From the NCBI RefSeq assembly GCF_004682045.1, contig NZ_QUZT01000021.1, forward strand, positions 26,319-90,318: a stretch of DNA of 64,000 nt, in the 5' to 3' direction. Both the position numbers and the translations under genes were made by a program. How positions within the stretch are numbered: the stretch's first letter is position 1; the number at the start of each line of letters is the position of its first letter. This document shows, in pieces, positions 54,312-62,908 of the stretch. The stretch comes from Pseudomonas nabeulensis (GTDB taxonomy: Bacteria; Pseudomonadota; Gammaproteobacteria; Pseudomonadales; Pseudomonadaceae). The notes under the pieces are model-generated. The model was not told where the DNA came from. It saw only the letters and a list, made by a program, of their open reading frames with translations, and ran no database searches.

Positions 54312-56069
54312 ATGGCAGGAATACGGTATGTGGAGATTCAGAACTTCCGAGGCATTGAACAGCTGAGTTGGGCTCCCAACGAAGGCATCAATTGCCTCAT
54401 CGGGCCCGGAGATAGCGGGAAGACTTCAATCCTGGATGCAATCGAAGTCTGTATGTCGGTGCGCCGCAATGTAGATTTCTCGGACGCAGACTTTTTTGGA
54501 ATGAATGTTGCCAAGCCGATAATCATCAGAGTGACAGTCGGTGCGCTCCCAGACCACTTGATGGACCTAGACAGTCTGGGTGACGTGCTACGTGGTTTCA
54601 ATAATGCCAGCGGCTGTGTTGAAGATGAGCCCGGTGATGGGCTTGAGGTCGTTTTGACGTTTCAGCTGGTAGTTGGAGACGACTTGGACCCCAAGCGGGG
54701 CTTGTACTCGGAGCGGACAGAGTCTGATCCCTATCAACGGCAGTTGCCGTGGAAGGAAAGAGCAATTCTTGCACCGAGCCGCATAGGCAATCACTCGAGC
54801 ACTAATCTGTCATGGAGCCGAAGCTCTGTATTGGCGCGCTTATCAGAAGAAAAGCTTGCTGTCGGGAATGACCTGGTGTCGGCGGCAAGAGAAGCTCGGC
54901 TCGCGTTTGGTGACAAGGCTGGCGCCAACATTGGTGACATGCTTGATCTAGTCACGACCAAAGCAAAAGAGATGGGCGTTGACGTCGGCGCGAAAGCAAA
55001 GGCTTTGCTGGATGCGGAGGCGCTTTCTTTCTCTGATGGGGCGATTACGCTGCATTCCGACGGTGGAGTGCCCTTGCGCAACCTTGGCACGGGCTCCAGC
55101 CGCCTGTTGCTGGCAGCCCTTCACCGTGAGGCATCATCTGCAGCAAGCTGTTTGTTGGTTGATGAGGTCGAACATGGGCTTGAGCCTCATCGCGTGATCC
55201 GCCTACTGCACTCCCTCGGGTCAAAGGATACAGATGTCCCGTTCCAGGTCTTCATGACAACCCACTCGGCAGTGGTGGTGAGGGAGCTCAGTGGTGATCA
55301 ACTCGTCATAGTTCGGAAAGTTGACGTCGGACAGCACCAGATGCGCTTGGTCAGTAGCGAGAACGCAATCCAGGGGGTAGCTCGTCTCTACCCGGAGGCA
55401 TTCCTTGCAAAGACTGTGATCGTTTGTGAAGGCGCTAGCGAGGTCGGGCTCCTTCGAGGCATTGATCGATACCTGGTGTCGAAAGGAAGGCAATCGGCGT
55501 ATGCAAGCGCGACTTCGTTTGTCGATGCCGGAGGCAGGAGTCCAGAGCATATCTTGGAGCGGGCGCGGGTCTTCGCGCAGTGGGGCTACCGAACCAAGGC
55601 GTTCTTGGACGCAGATGTGGACATTCCCGCAAAGGCAAGAAAGGCTGCTGAAGCAGATGGTGTTACGGTTTGTACTTGGGGCGATTCTCTAGCTCTTGAG
55701 GAGGCCTTGTTCAGATGGCTCCCTGACCATGGGGTGGACGATCTCATTGAACTGGCGATTGAACTCAACTCGGAGGAGTTGGTTGGTGGTGCGCTGGAGG
55801 AGGTTTCGAAGAAGAAGCTCGATTTGGAGCGTGTGTTAGATCTTGTGCGTGGCGATGCCCAGTACGAAGACGAAGAACGGGCGTTTTTGGGGAGGGCAGC
55901 GAAGCTTTCAACAAAGGACTCCAAGGTTGGACCGGGTCGCAAAGGCTGGTTCAAATCCATCAGCAAGATGGAGTTGGTAGGAGAAAAAGTGGTTGGCCCT
56001 TGGATAAAGGACGCTAAGCCTGAGCTCAAGAAACCGATCGTTGCACTGTTCAGGCACTTCGATGTGTGA
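54312..56069 (+). CDS. OLD family ATP-dependent endonuclease (GajA-like)
   Basis: A 585-residue protein: an ABC ATPase domain with Walker A GPGDSGKTSIL, signature LGTGSSRLL, Walker B LLVDEVEHGLEP and H-loop TTHS, followed by a TOPRIM nuclease domain with VIVCEGASEVGL (metal Glu) and FLDADVD (DxD). Together with the adjacent UvrD-like gene it forms a class 2 OLD pair, the arrangement of Gabija (GajA about 578, GajB about 494 residues). I chose the ATG at 54312. It overlaps the helicase gene by 8 bases. Confidence 0.85.
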   Translation: MAGIRYVEIQNFRGIEQLSWAPNEGINCLIGPGDSGKTSILDAIEVCMSVRRNVDFSDADFFGMNVAKPIIIRVTVGALPDHLMDLDSLGDVLRGFNNASGCVEDEPGDGLEVVLTFQLVVGDDLDPKRGLYSERTESDPYQRQLPWKERAILAPSRIGNHSSTNLSWSRSSVLARLSEEKLAVGNDLVSAAREARLAFGDKAGANIGDMLDLVTTKAKEMGVDVGAKAKALLDAEALSFSDGAITLHSDGGVPLRNLGTGSSRLLLAALHREASSAASCLLVDEVEHGLEPHRVIRLLHSLGSKDTDVPFQVFMTTHSAVVVRELSGDQLVIVRKVDVGQHQMRLVSSENAIQGVARLYPEAFLAKTVIVCEGASEVGLLRGIDRYLVSKGRQSAYASATSFVDAGGRSPEHILERARVFAQWGYRTKAFLDADVDIPAKARKAAEADGVTVCTWGDSLALEEALFRWLPDHGVDDLIELAIELNSEELVGGALEEVSKKKLDLERVLDLVRGDAQYEDEERAFLGRAAKLSTKDSKVGPGRKGWFKSISKMELVGEKVVGPWIKDAKPELKKPIVALFRHFDV

Positions 56070-57474
56070 CGGTGATTTGGACATCCTCACGTTCCGCCGC
56101 GCGAGCGTCAGTGCACCTGCGGGATGTGGCAAAACGCAGCTGATCACCTCTGCTCTCCTGAGAAGCGACGATAGCAAGCCTGCCCTAGTACTGACACATA
56201 CCAATGCGGGGAGGGCAGCACTTGAGCAGCGTTTGAAGGCACTAGGCGTGCACGGCAGTGCAGCACGTGTGGCAACGCTGGATAGTTGGGCCATTCGCTT
56301 GGTCCAGTGCTTTCCTCAGAGATCGCGTCTTGCGCCGGCTGTTCTTCGGGTGCAAGGAAACAGCGCAAACTATGCAGCAATTCGGCAGGCCGCATTGGAC
56401 ATCCTGAAGGCCGGGCACGCTGATCAGATCGTCTCGGCGACATACTCACGGGTCATTGTGGACGAGTACCAAGATTGCGGAAGTTTGCAGCACGAGATGA
56501 TTCTGTCGCTTGCTAACTTACTTCCGACGGTGGTCCTGGGTGACCCTCTTCAGGTCATCTTTGACTTCGCTGGCCCAGTTGTGAATTGGCACAAAGATGT
56601 GGTTGGTGCTTTTCCCCCTCTGACGTGGAAGCCGGAACCTTGGCGTTGGAACAACGCAGGTGCACCAGAGCTTGGCAATTGGCTTCTCAATTCCGTGAGA
56701 CCGTTACTGAGTCGAGCTGGCGGCTCTATTGATCTTTCCAAAGCTCCAGAGGGGGTTGAGTGGGTTCGTCTTGAAGGTTCGGCGATCCAGATGAACGAAA
56801 CACGTCTCGCCACAGCAAAGCGAAAGTTTGCAGGCACAACTCTTATCATTGCAGACTCAAAAAACAAGGAAAGTCAGTGGCAAACCGCTCGCAGAGCTCG
56901 TGCGACAATGGTTGAAGCCAATGATATGGTGGACTTCATGAAGTTTGCTGGGATGTTTGATCCTCGTACCCAAACGTCCCTGGACGATGCGGTAAGCTAT
57001 TTTGGCAGCTTGCTGTCTGGACTGTCGCCAGAAAAGCTGATTGCTCGAACTCATTCGCTACATGCCGGGAGGGCGCGAACTCAGGCAAGTAACATTGAAG
57101 AGATTGCACTGGCGTATTTGCGGGCCCCGACTTATCGAAGTGCCGCCAATATGCTGGATGCCTTCTACAGTACCGCTGGTATTTTTGCTTTCCGGCCGGA
57201 CATCATGCGCTTATGCATAAAGGCGTTACGGGCAGCGAGCGACGCGGTGAGTTTTCACGCTGCGGCGATGAGGGAGCGGGAGCGATTTCGGCATATGCCT
57301 CGCATGATGCGTCCTAGGTCTGTAGGAAGTACCTTGTTGTTGAAAGGACTTGAGGCGGACGTAGCCGTCATCCTTGAGCCAGAAAAGATGAATGCAAAAA
57401 ACCTCTATGTCGCAATGACCCGCGGCAGCAAGCAACTTGTCATCTGCTCAAGCTCGCCGATACTGAAATGGTAG
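56062..57474 (+). CDS. UvrD-like helicase (GajB-like)
   Basis: A 470-residue superfamily 1 helicase. Motif I APAGCGKTQLI, motif Ia LTHTNAGRAALE, motif II VIVDEYQDC, motif III LGDPLQVIFDF and the C-terminal motif VI YVAMTRGSKQLVI are visible. The protein is shorter than full UvrD, as is GajB. It is translated from an ATG overlapping the nuclease gene. In Gabija the helicase-like partner activates the nuclease upon nucleotide depletion or DNA-end sensing; here this is inference. Confidence 0.84.
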   Translation: MCDGDLDILTFRRASVSAPAGCGKTQLITSALLRSDDSKPALVLTHTNAGRAALEQRLKALGVHGSAARVATLDSWAIRLVQCFPQRSRLAPAVLRVQGNSANYAAIRQAALDILKAGHADQIVSATYSRVIVDEYQDCGSLQHEMILSLANLLPTVVLGDPLQVIFDFAGPVVNWHKDVVGAFPPLTWKPEPWRWNNAGAPELGNWLLNSVRPLLSRAGGSIDLSKAPEGVEWVRLEGSAIQMNETRLATAKRKFAGTTLIIADSKNKESQWQTARRARATMVEANDMVDFMKFAGMFDPRTQTSLDDAVSYFGSLLSGLSPEKLIARTHSLHAGRARTQASNIEEIALAYLRAPTYRSAANMLDAFYSTAGIFAFRPDIMRLCIKALRAASDAVSFHAAAMRERERFRHMPRMMRPRSVGSTLLLKGLEADVAVILEPEKMNAKNLYVAMTRGSKQLVICSSSPILKW

Positions 57475-57500
57475 GTGTCGGATTGACAGTGTTGGCGATT

Positions 57501-57527
57501 TTACCCCCGTCGGTACCCCCGTTTGTG
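57501..57527. repeat. Tandem GTACCCCCGT repeats, right end
   Basis: TTACCCCCGT at 57501-57510 and GTACCCCCGT at 57513-57522, 12 bases apart. The 26-base unit differs from the one at 44426-44451 in only two bases. The orientation is the same at both ends. Confidence 0.6.
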
Positions 57528-57675
57528 ACGGGATTGTTTGGGTGGGTGTGGGCCGTTGAGAGGTATCCTCATCTCCCGGCATGGCTTGTGCCACCTGTCT
57601 ATTTCGGGCTTTGTGAGCCTTCATGGGGTGGGTGGAAATGGACACCGCTTCCGCCACTCTCTCCGCCATGCCTGC

Positions 57676-57693
57676 CTCCTTCACCGCCAAATT
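57676..57693. repeat. attR (18-bp direct repeat)
   Basis: CTCCTTCACCGCCAAATT, an exact copy of the tRNA-Ser end at 44346. It marks the right border of the island. Confidence 0.92.
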
Positions 57694-57703
57694 TGATATA
57701 AAC

Positions 57704-57737
57704 AAAACCCCTGGTTTCGAAAGAAACCAGGGGTTTT
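57704..57737. terminator. Long hairpin terminator (native tRNA terminator)
   Basis: AAAACCCCTGGTTTC-GAAA-GAAACCAGGGGTTTT is a 15-bp perfect stem just after attR. It probably ended the tRNA-Ser transcript before integration and can also serve the gene at 57772 in the other direction. Confidence 0.85.
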
Positions 57738-57771
57738 GCGTTTCTGGGGGAGAACACTCCAGATATTTGCC

Positions 57772-58041
57772 TTAAGCGCTTGGCATATCCGCACGCCGCC
57801 CTATGGCATCCAGTATGTCACACCCATCGCGCAACGGGATTGAGCAGAGCAGTGCGAAGTCGCTCAGTACGACGGAATCGCTACTGATTTCCTCCCTCAG
57901 TGCGAGATTTTCAAGAACTTGGGTGACTGCGCGGATTCGATAGCTCGCCGCGTCGAGCAGTATTTCCAGTGGAGCATTCGTGTCCACGAAAAGCGCAGGA
58001 GTAGCGCTGTCGTTGTTGGTCAGTGCCATGTATTGGTTCAT
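57772..58041 (-). CDS. Small hypothetical protein behind a structured leader
   Basis: An 89-residue soluble protein with a hydrophobic-helical pattern (PLEILLDAASYRIRAVTQVLENLA... SDFALLCSIPLRDGCDILDAIG). It recalls the small Pseudomonas DUF3077/DUF6124-like proteins, but I am not sure. ATG at 58041; a short in-frame-independent leader ORF (GTG at about 58073, ending TAA three bases before the ATG) may couple translation. Upstream lies the long structured region at 58042-58430. Confidence 0.65.
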   Translation of the reverse strand: MNQYMALTNNDSATPALFVDTNAPLEILLDAASYRIRAVTQVLENLALREEISSDSVVLSDFALLCSIPLRDGCDILDAIGRRADMPSA

Positions 58042-58430
58042 GCGTTAAGTCCGTTCACTTAATGGAAAATTCACCACCTATTTGTCGCCAAACAAAAAGG
58101 TGGCAGCTGTACGCAGGTTGGCGAACCGGAACAAGAACGGACAAAGACCGGCAGACTCGAAAGTCTCCCACGCACAGCTACCATTGCGCAGCTTATTGCG
58201 TGCAGGGGCATCCCGCAAATCAGCCGGGAGGCTTCTGCCATCTTGTTGTCGAGTCGCCAAACCCGGTCGCCATGAGGGCGACCGAGCGACTATAGGCGTG
58301 GCCATTTTGAAATGGGAGGTCACCACTTCCGAGCGGCGCGTAGGACTTTGCCCAAATGACCTCACTTCGAACTGCGCTTTCTCTTCGTGCCGTACGTGCG
58401 ATTTGCTGGCAATCACTAGTCAGCACATCG
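58042..58430 (-). ncRNA. Putative long structured leader RNA
   Basis: Some 390 bases upstream of the 57772-58041 gene have no convincing protein but many hairpins: CGGTCGCC-ATGAG-GGCGACCG (58264-58284), GACTCGAAAGTC (58148-58159) and CCACCT...AGGTGG (about 58072-58101). I recall similar sequences as repeated leaders of small Pseudomonas genes, but could not check. The remaining part to 58581 shows no gene. Confidence 0.4.
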
Positions 58431-58581
58431 CCAACGTAGGTATGTACCCACGCTAACGTAGTCTGCTTCCGAAACGTCAAAAGCCCTTCAGCACTCGTCT
58501 TACCTCGCCTGTAGCGGATTTTTATAGTCGCCCAAGACAAAAGCTTTGGTATGTGATGAAGAAAACCGGAGGAACTGACTG

Positions 58582-58887
58582 ATGTCCAGCAAGCTTCGCA
58601 TCTCTGCTGTGCAACCAGTTGCCGGCGAGCATGCTCTTGAGGTTGAGTGGAATAACCGTATGCGGCACACCGTTGATCTCACCGATCATATAAACACTTT
58701 CTCTATCCTCAAGCCGCTCCGGAATTTGACGCTATTCGCTCAAGCCGAACTCGGCGAATGGGGCTTTGACGTGACCTGGGGTAATGACCTTGAATTGCCA
58801 GTCGTCACGTTGCACCGCTTGGCGTTGGAGCAGTCGTGTGAGGGGTGGGATTATGTGCATGGAAGTCACACGGGTCGGCACGCCTAA
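58582..58887 (+). CDS. DUF2442 domain-containing protein
   Basis: A 101-residue protein of DUF2442 type, with the pattern ISAVQPVAGEHALEVEWNN..HTVDLTDHI and a WGNDLELPVVTLHRLALEQ segment. DUF2442 genes are often paired with DUF4160 genes as presumed toxin-antitoxin pairs; no such partner is seen here. An AACCGGAGGAACTG ribosome site precedes the ATG. Confidence 0.8.
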   Translation: MSSKLRISAVQPVAGEHALEVEWNNRMRHTVDLTDHINTFSILKPLRNLTLFAQAELGEWGFDVTWGNDLELPVVTLHRLALEQSCEGWDYVHGSHTGRHA

Positions 58888-58967
58888 GCAGGGTCGTGTT
58901 TTATAGAGTGGGGCGGCGGATACAGTCGCCCTAAATCATTCTGGAACCCACACACATCACTTTTCCC

Positions 58968-60008
58968 TCAATGCCTATGCCAATGATGCACATCCGGAAA
59001 ATGCGCATGACTATGCCGCAACGGACGATGCGCATGCACATGGCTATGGGGCACTTTCGGGTCCCATTCAAACCCATGTTCATGCTGGTGATGCTCATCG
59101 TGCACATGCCAATGCCCGTGTTCCGTGGCCTCATGCTGATGTTCATGGGCATGCCGTTCCGTCAGGTGCAGCCACACCCCCACGGCCATCAGCGCCGAGG
59201 CGATCCAGAACGCCACGGTCACCGACTCGCCCAGCACCAGCAACGCAACGGCGGCCCCCAGGAACGGTGCGGTGGAGAAGTAAGCGCCGGTGCGTGCACT
59301 GCCCAGTCCACGCAATGCCAGCACAAACATAACCAGGCTGATGCCGTATCCCAGAAAGCCCACCAGCAAGATCGGCAACAGTTGCGCCACCGCCGGAACC
59401 TGCGCCCCGATAGAGAGCGCCAATCCGCAGTTGACCAGCCCCGCAACCAAGCCTTTGGTGCCCGCAATAAACAGCGCGTCAGACCCAGACACCTTGCGCG
59501 TCAGGTTGTTATCGATCCCCCAGCACAGGCAGGCCAGCGCTACTGCAAGTGGCCCGGTCCAATCATGGGTTGTTCCCCCGCCGCCAGACCATGACAAGGC
59601 GACGCCGCCCAATACGATGGCGAGCATGCCGAGGACGATGCGGCGGTCGGCGTTTTCCCTGAACACCAGCCAGGCGATCAACGCCGTGAGCACCGACTCA
59701 AGGTTGAGCATCAGTGATGCGGTGGCGCCACTGGTGCGGGTGAGGCCGAACATCAACGCGACGGGCCCGAGGATGCCGCCGAACACGATGGCGCCGAGTA
59801 GCCAGGGCCATTCCGAGGGGGTGAGTCCGCTGGGTTTCCAGCCGCGATCACGCACCAGGCGTACGCCCGCGAGGCCGACGCCGCTGCCGAGGTAGAGCAG
59901 GCCGGCAAGAAGAATGGGGGAGAGGCCCAGGCCAAGGCTTTTGGCGAGCGGGGTGCTGGCACCGAAGAGGGCGGCGGCGGCGAGGGCGTAGGCGATGCTG
60001 AGGTTCAT
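58968..60008 (-). CDS. EamA/DMT family transporter with histidine-rich tail
   Basis: A 346-residue inner-membrane protein with about ten hydrophobic helices in two EamA repeats (N-terminal NLSIAYALAAAALFGASTPLAK and a second repeat from LACLCWGIDNNLTRKV). Its last 65 or so residues hold about 24 histidines (HEHQHEATEHGHWHVHDEHH and similar), as in some metal-linked transporters. It may export a metabolite or metal-related compound with metal sensing by the tail. Start ATG at 60008. Confidence 0.88.
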   Translation of the reverse strand: MNLSIAYALAAAALFGASTPLAKSLGLGLSPILLAGLLYLGSGVGLAGVRLVRDRGWKPSGLTPSEWPWLLGAIVFGGILGPVALMFGLTRTSGATASLMLNLESVLTALIAWLVFRENADRRIVLGMLAIVLGGVALSWSGGGGTTHDWTGPLAVALACLCWGIDNNLTRKVSGSDALFIAGTKGLVAGLVNCGLALSIGAQVPAVAQLLPILLVGFLGYGISLVMFVLALRGLGSARTGAYFSTAPFLGAAVALLVLGESVTVAFWIASALMAVGVWLHLTERHAHEHQHEATEHGHWHVHDEHHQHEHGFEWDPKVPHSHVHAHRPLRHSHAHFPDVHHWHRH

Positions 60009-60056
60009 GGGCGGTCCTCGGTGGAGGCGCCCATGATACGACTTATGTGGCGCTAC

Positions 60057-60410
60057 TTACGCCTGCACATACACCCAGGCTGTCAGCCCCGATGCCAGCG
60101 CCACTTCCACTCGTTTGTAGTCCGACACTTCATAGGCATCCGCTGCCGCCAATTCCGCCTCGGTAATCTGGAACACCATGCCTTTCACCTCGGCGCCCGC
60201 TTCTAAGGTGGGCGCCACGATGGGGTGATGGGTCTTGCCGCTGCTCGCCAGCACCTGCGGGTCGGTGATTTCTACCCAGCTTTGCGCGTAGCCGAGCATG
60301 GCGTCGTGCTGGCCGACCAGCTCGCGGCCAAAGTGGGTCAGTTGTACGGTTTTGTCCTGCAACGTGCCGTAGGAAAACAACAGCACGGGGTATTCGGTGG
60401 AGCGTTTCAT
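60057..60410 (-). CDS. Gamma-glutamylcyclotransferase (AIG2-like) family protein
   Basis: A 117-residue protein with the family motif LFSYGTLQDK and a catalytic-glutamate candidate in ADAYEVSDYKR. Members convert gamma-glutamyl amines or peptides to 5-oxoproline. The protein is short, as is typical of AIG2/YtfP-like members. It follows the M24 peptidase gene (same strand, 9 bases), suggesting an operon. Confidence 0.85.
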   Translation of the reverse strand: MKRSTEYPVLLFSYGTLQDKTVQLTHFGRELVGQHDAMLGYAQSWVEITDPQVLASSGKTHHPIVAPTLEAGAEVKGMVFQITEAELAAADAYEVSDYKRVEVALASGLTAWVYVQA

Positions 60411-60419
60411 GGTGTTCCT

Positions 60420-61079
60420 TTAGGCCAGTAGGTCTTCGTAGAAAGCGCCGTAGGGCTTGGTGGGGTGGGCGATCTGGATTTCGAGAATCCATAGGCCCGC
60501 GTTCGGGTAGTGCTCAAAGTCGCCGAGGTCGCCGCCACGGTGGATCGCGTGGGGAAAGTCGCTGACGCGGTGGCCCTTGATATCGAGGTTCAACTGCCAG
60601 CCCATGGCCTGGGCTTGTTCTTCGGCGTAACGGTAAAGCTCCAGACCCACGACCTGGTCGTTTTTCCAGCGGGCTTGAACAAGGTCGAACAGTTCTTTTG
60701 CCGCGTTGGCACAGGCGACCATTTTCACGTCGTTGCCCGTGCTGAACGTGGCACCCGCGTCCCCTTCGTGGCCTTGCCACACCGCGCCCATGTCGATGAA
60801 GTAGATGTCGTTTTCGCCCAGCACCGGATCGCCTTCGGAGCGTTGCTTGAAGGTCTTGAGGGTGTTGGTGCCAAAGCGCACCAGCAACGGATGCCAGATG
60901 CGTTGCATGTCGAGGTCGGCGAGGACTTGCTTGCCCAGCTCGCGAGCCTCGGACTCGAGCATGCCGGGGCGGATGCGCTGGGAGAGGTTTTCGATGGCTT
61001 TCCAGGTCATGGCCTGGGCGTAGCGCATGGATTCAATACTGTAGGCGGCGCCTACGGCTTCTTTGGGTTGTGCACTCAC
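60420..61079 (-). CDS. M24 family metallopeptidase
   Basis: A 219-residue single-domain pita-bread metalloenzyme. Metal ligands appear as FIDMGAVWQGHEGDAGATF (Asp, Asp), GHRVSDFPHAIH (His), and glutamates in the LEIQIAHP segment. Family members are aminopeptidases or creatinase-like amidases. It lacks the N-terminal domain of prolidases. The gene lies upstream of the cyclotransferase-like gene. Confidence 0.82.
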   Translation of the reverse strand: MSAQPKEAVGAAYSIESMRYAQAMTWKAIENLSQRIRPGMLESEARELGKQVLADLDMQRIWHPLLVRFGTNTLKTFKQRSEGDPVLGENDIYFIDMGAVWQGHEGDAGATFSTGNDVKMVACANAAKELFDLVQARWKNDQVVGLELYRYAEEQAQAMGWQLNLDIKGHRVSDFPHAIHRGGDLGDFEHYPNAGLWILEIQIAHPTKPYGAFYEDLLA

Positions 61080-61263
61080 CAGCGTGTCCTCGGCTTAAAT
61101 TATCTGCGGCGTTATACGTTTTACTATATAGCGCGATGCTGATGCAGCAAAAGGCAAATTGCGTCAGGTATACGCAGGGTGGATCGACCCGGGTTGCTTG
61201 CAGGCAATGTAGCCCGCTATTGTGCTGAATCCTTTTAGTCCTTCGCCCCAAGGATCTGTTTTG

Positions 61264-61950
61264 ATGAACGCACCGCGTACCGCCGGCCCGATCAAGGCCG
61301 TGATTTTCGATATGGACGGTTTGTTGCTGGATACGGAAGGCATCTACACCGAAGTCACACAGATCATCGCTGAACGTTATGGCCGTACCTATGACTGGGG
61401 AATCAAGCAGCACATCATCGGGCGGGGTGCCCAGGACCTGGCCGACTATGTGGTCAAGGCGCTGGAGTTGCCGATCACCCCGGCCGAGTTCCTGAAAATC
61501 CGCGAACCGCTGATGAGCGAGCGTTTTCCCAAGGCCTTGGGTATGCCGGGCGCCGAGGCGTTGGTGCGGCACTTGAAGGCGCACGATATTCCGATTGCCG
61601 TAGGCACCAGTTCGTCGCGCAATTCGTTTGGGTACAAGACTACTTTGCACCGTGAATGGTTTGCGCTGTTCGACACCATCGTCACGGCTGACGACCCGGA
61701 AGTGGGGGCTGCCAAGCCTGCGCCGGATATTTTCCTCACTGCCGCTCGACGCTTGGGCGTGGCGCCAGAGGATTGCCTCGTGTTCGAAGATTCGCCGTTT
61801 GGGGTAACGGCGGCGAAGGCGGCCAATATGACGGCCATTGCTGTACCGGATGAGGCCATGGCTGACAGCAAGTACGACCACGCCGACCAGATCATCCGCA
61901 AGCTCGCGGAGTTCGACTTGGCGGCCTATGGCTTGCCGCCAATGCGCTGA
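61264..61950 (+). CDS. HAD family hydrolase (GS1/beta-phosphoglucomutase-like)
   Basis: A 228-residue HAD phosphatase with a C1-type cap. Motif I is FDMDGLLLDTE, motif II VGTSSS, motif III with Lys in AKPAPDIFL, and motif IV FEDSPFG. The sequence resembles the GS1/HDHD1 group (pseudouridine 5'-phosphatase), though the substrate is uncertain. The ATG at 61264 follows AAGGATCTG. It is a single gene, divergent from the M24 peptidase gene. Confidence 0.87.
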   Translation: MNAPRTAGPIKAVIFDMDGLLLDTEGIYTEVTQIIAERYGRTYDWGIKQHIIGRGAQDLADYVVKALELPITPAEFLKIREPLMSERFPKALGMPGAEALVRHLKAHDIPIAVGTSSSRNSFGYKTTLHREWFALFDTIVTADDPEVGAAKPAPDIFLTAARRLGVAPEDCLVFEDSPFGVTAAKAANMTAIAVPDEAMADSKYDHADQIIRKLAEFDLAAYGLPPMR

Positions 61951-61966
61951 ATAAATGGGGTCAAAA

Positions 61967-62010
61967 TGTGGGAGGGGGCAAGTCGAATCGTCGCACCGCC
62001 CCTCCCACAT
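61967..62010. repeat. Short REP doublet
   Basis: A TGTGGGAGGGG arm and its inverse CCCCTCCCACA are only 22 bases apart, so the inner REP parts are lost. It lies between the convergent HAD and SDR genes. Confidence 0.8.
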
Positions 62011-62035
62011 TTGGTTTTGCAGTGTTCCTGGAATC

Positions 62036-62782
62036 CTAGGCGCTGAAACCACCATCGATGGTCAGGCTTGCCCCAGTGATGTACCCGGCTTCCGGCCCTG
62101 CCAGGTAGGCCACAAAACTGGCAATCTCCTCCACATGCCCATACCGCCCCACCGCCATCAACCCAATCAAACTCTCGGCAAAATCACTGTCCGCCGGGTT
62201 CATATCGGTATCCACCGGCCCAGGCTGCACATTGTTGATGGTGATGCCCTTAGGTCCCAGATCCCGCGCCAGGCCTTTGGTCAAACCCACCAGCGCCGCC
62301 TTGCTCATCGCATACGGGCCACCGCCGCCAAAGGGCATGCGCTCGGCGTTGGTGCTGCCGATATTGATCACCCGACCGCCTTCGCCCATATGCTTGGCCG
62401 CTTCTTGTGTCGCGATAAATACGCTGCGCACGTTGATCGCCAGGGTCTGGTCGAAGTCTTCCAGCTTGAAATCTTCCAGCGGGGCGATGGCCAGCACGCC
62501 AGCGTTGTTCACCAGGATATCCAGGCGACCGAAGGCCTCGACGGTGGCATTCACCGCGTTGCGGATGGCGCCGGCATCACCGCTATCGGCGTGGATCGCC
62601 AAGGCCTTGCCGCCTTCGCTGATCACGCTGTTCTGTAAATCTTCGGCTTTGGCGGCCGAGCTGACGTAGGTAAAGGCAACCGCTGCGCCTTGTGCCGCAA
62701 GGCGCTTGACGATGGCGGCGCCGATGCCGCGGGAACCGCCTTGAATCAAGGCGACTTTGCCGCTGAGGTTTTGTGTGGTCAT
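62036..62782 (-). CDS. SDR family oxidoreductase
   Basis: A 248-residue short-chain dehydrogenase with QGGSRGIGAAI (NAD(P) motif), VNNAGV (NNAG), catalytic Ser in IGSTNAE and Tyr-Lys in YAMSKAAL. It resembles 3-oxoacyl-ACP reductase-like oxidoreductases. The start is ATG at 62782 after CAGGAGATC; a longer form to 62803 is less likely. It is divergent from the LysR gene at 62909, its probable regulator. Confidence 0.88.
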   Translation of the reverse strand: MTTQNLSGKVALIQGGSRGIGAAIVKRLAAQGAAVAFTYVSSAAKAEDLQNSVISEGGKALAIHADSGDAGAIRNAVNATVEAFGRLDILVNNAGVLAIAPLEDFKLEDFDQTLAINVRSVFIATQEAAKHMGEGGRVINIGSTNAERMPFGGGGPYAMSKAALVGLTKGLARDLGPKGITINNVQPGPVDTDMNPADSDFAESLIGLMAVGRYGHVEEIASFVAYLAGPEAGYITGASLTIDGGFSA

Positions 62783-62908
62783 GTCGATCTCCTGGCTGTT
62801 CAAGGCGGAATGCCTTGTTGTTGGAACCGAGTATCGACCTCGCCCGTCCCGCCCGGTAGACCGTGATTGCTATAGTCTGTGTAAACCAAAAGTTTGGAAT
62901 GGTGTGTT

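Larger units (their letters stand above)
44346..57693. mobile_element. Genomic (defence) island in tRNA-Ser, without an integrase
   Basis: The island is bounded by exact 18-bp repeats CTCCTTCACCGCCAAATT (44346-44363 and 57676-57693), the left one being the tRNA 3' end. It is about 13.3 kb and by eye AT-richer than its flanks. It carries a ParD-like antitoxin, an ABC-three-component system, conjugation-gene remnants, a three-nuclease operon, an unknown gene and a Gabija-like pair. No tyrosine integrase, relaxase or complete transfer gene remains, so it may be fixed or mobilised in trans. Confidence 0.88.

Noticed and set aside
58082..58456. ORFs on both strands in the region before DUF2442
   Set aside because: They lack a conserved pattern and lie in hairpin-rich DNA that is better explained as a structured leader.
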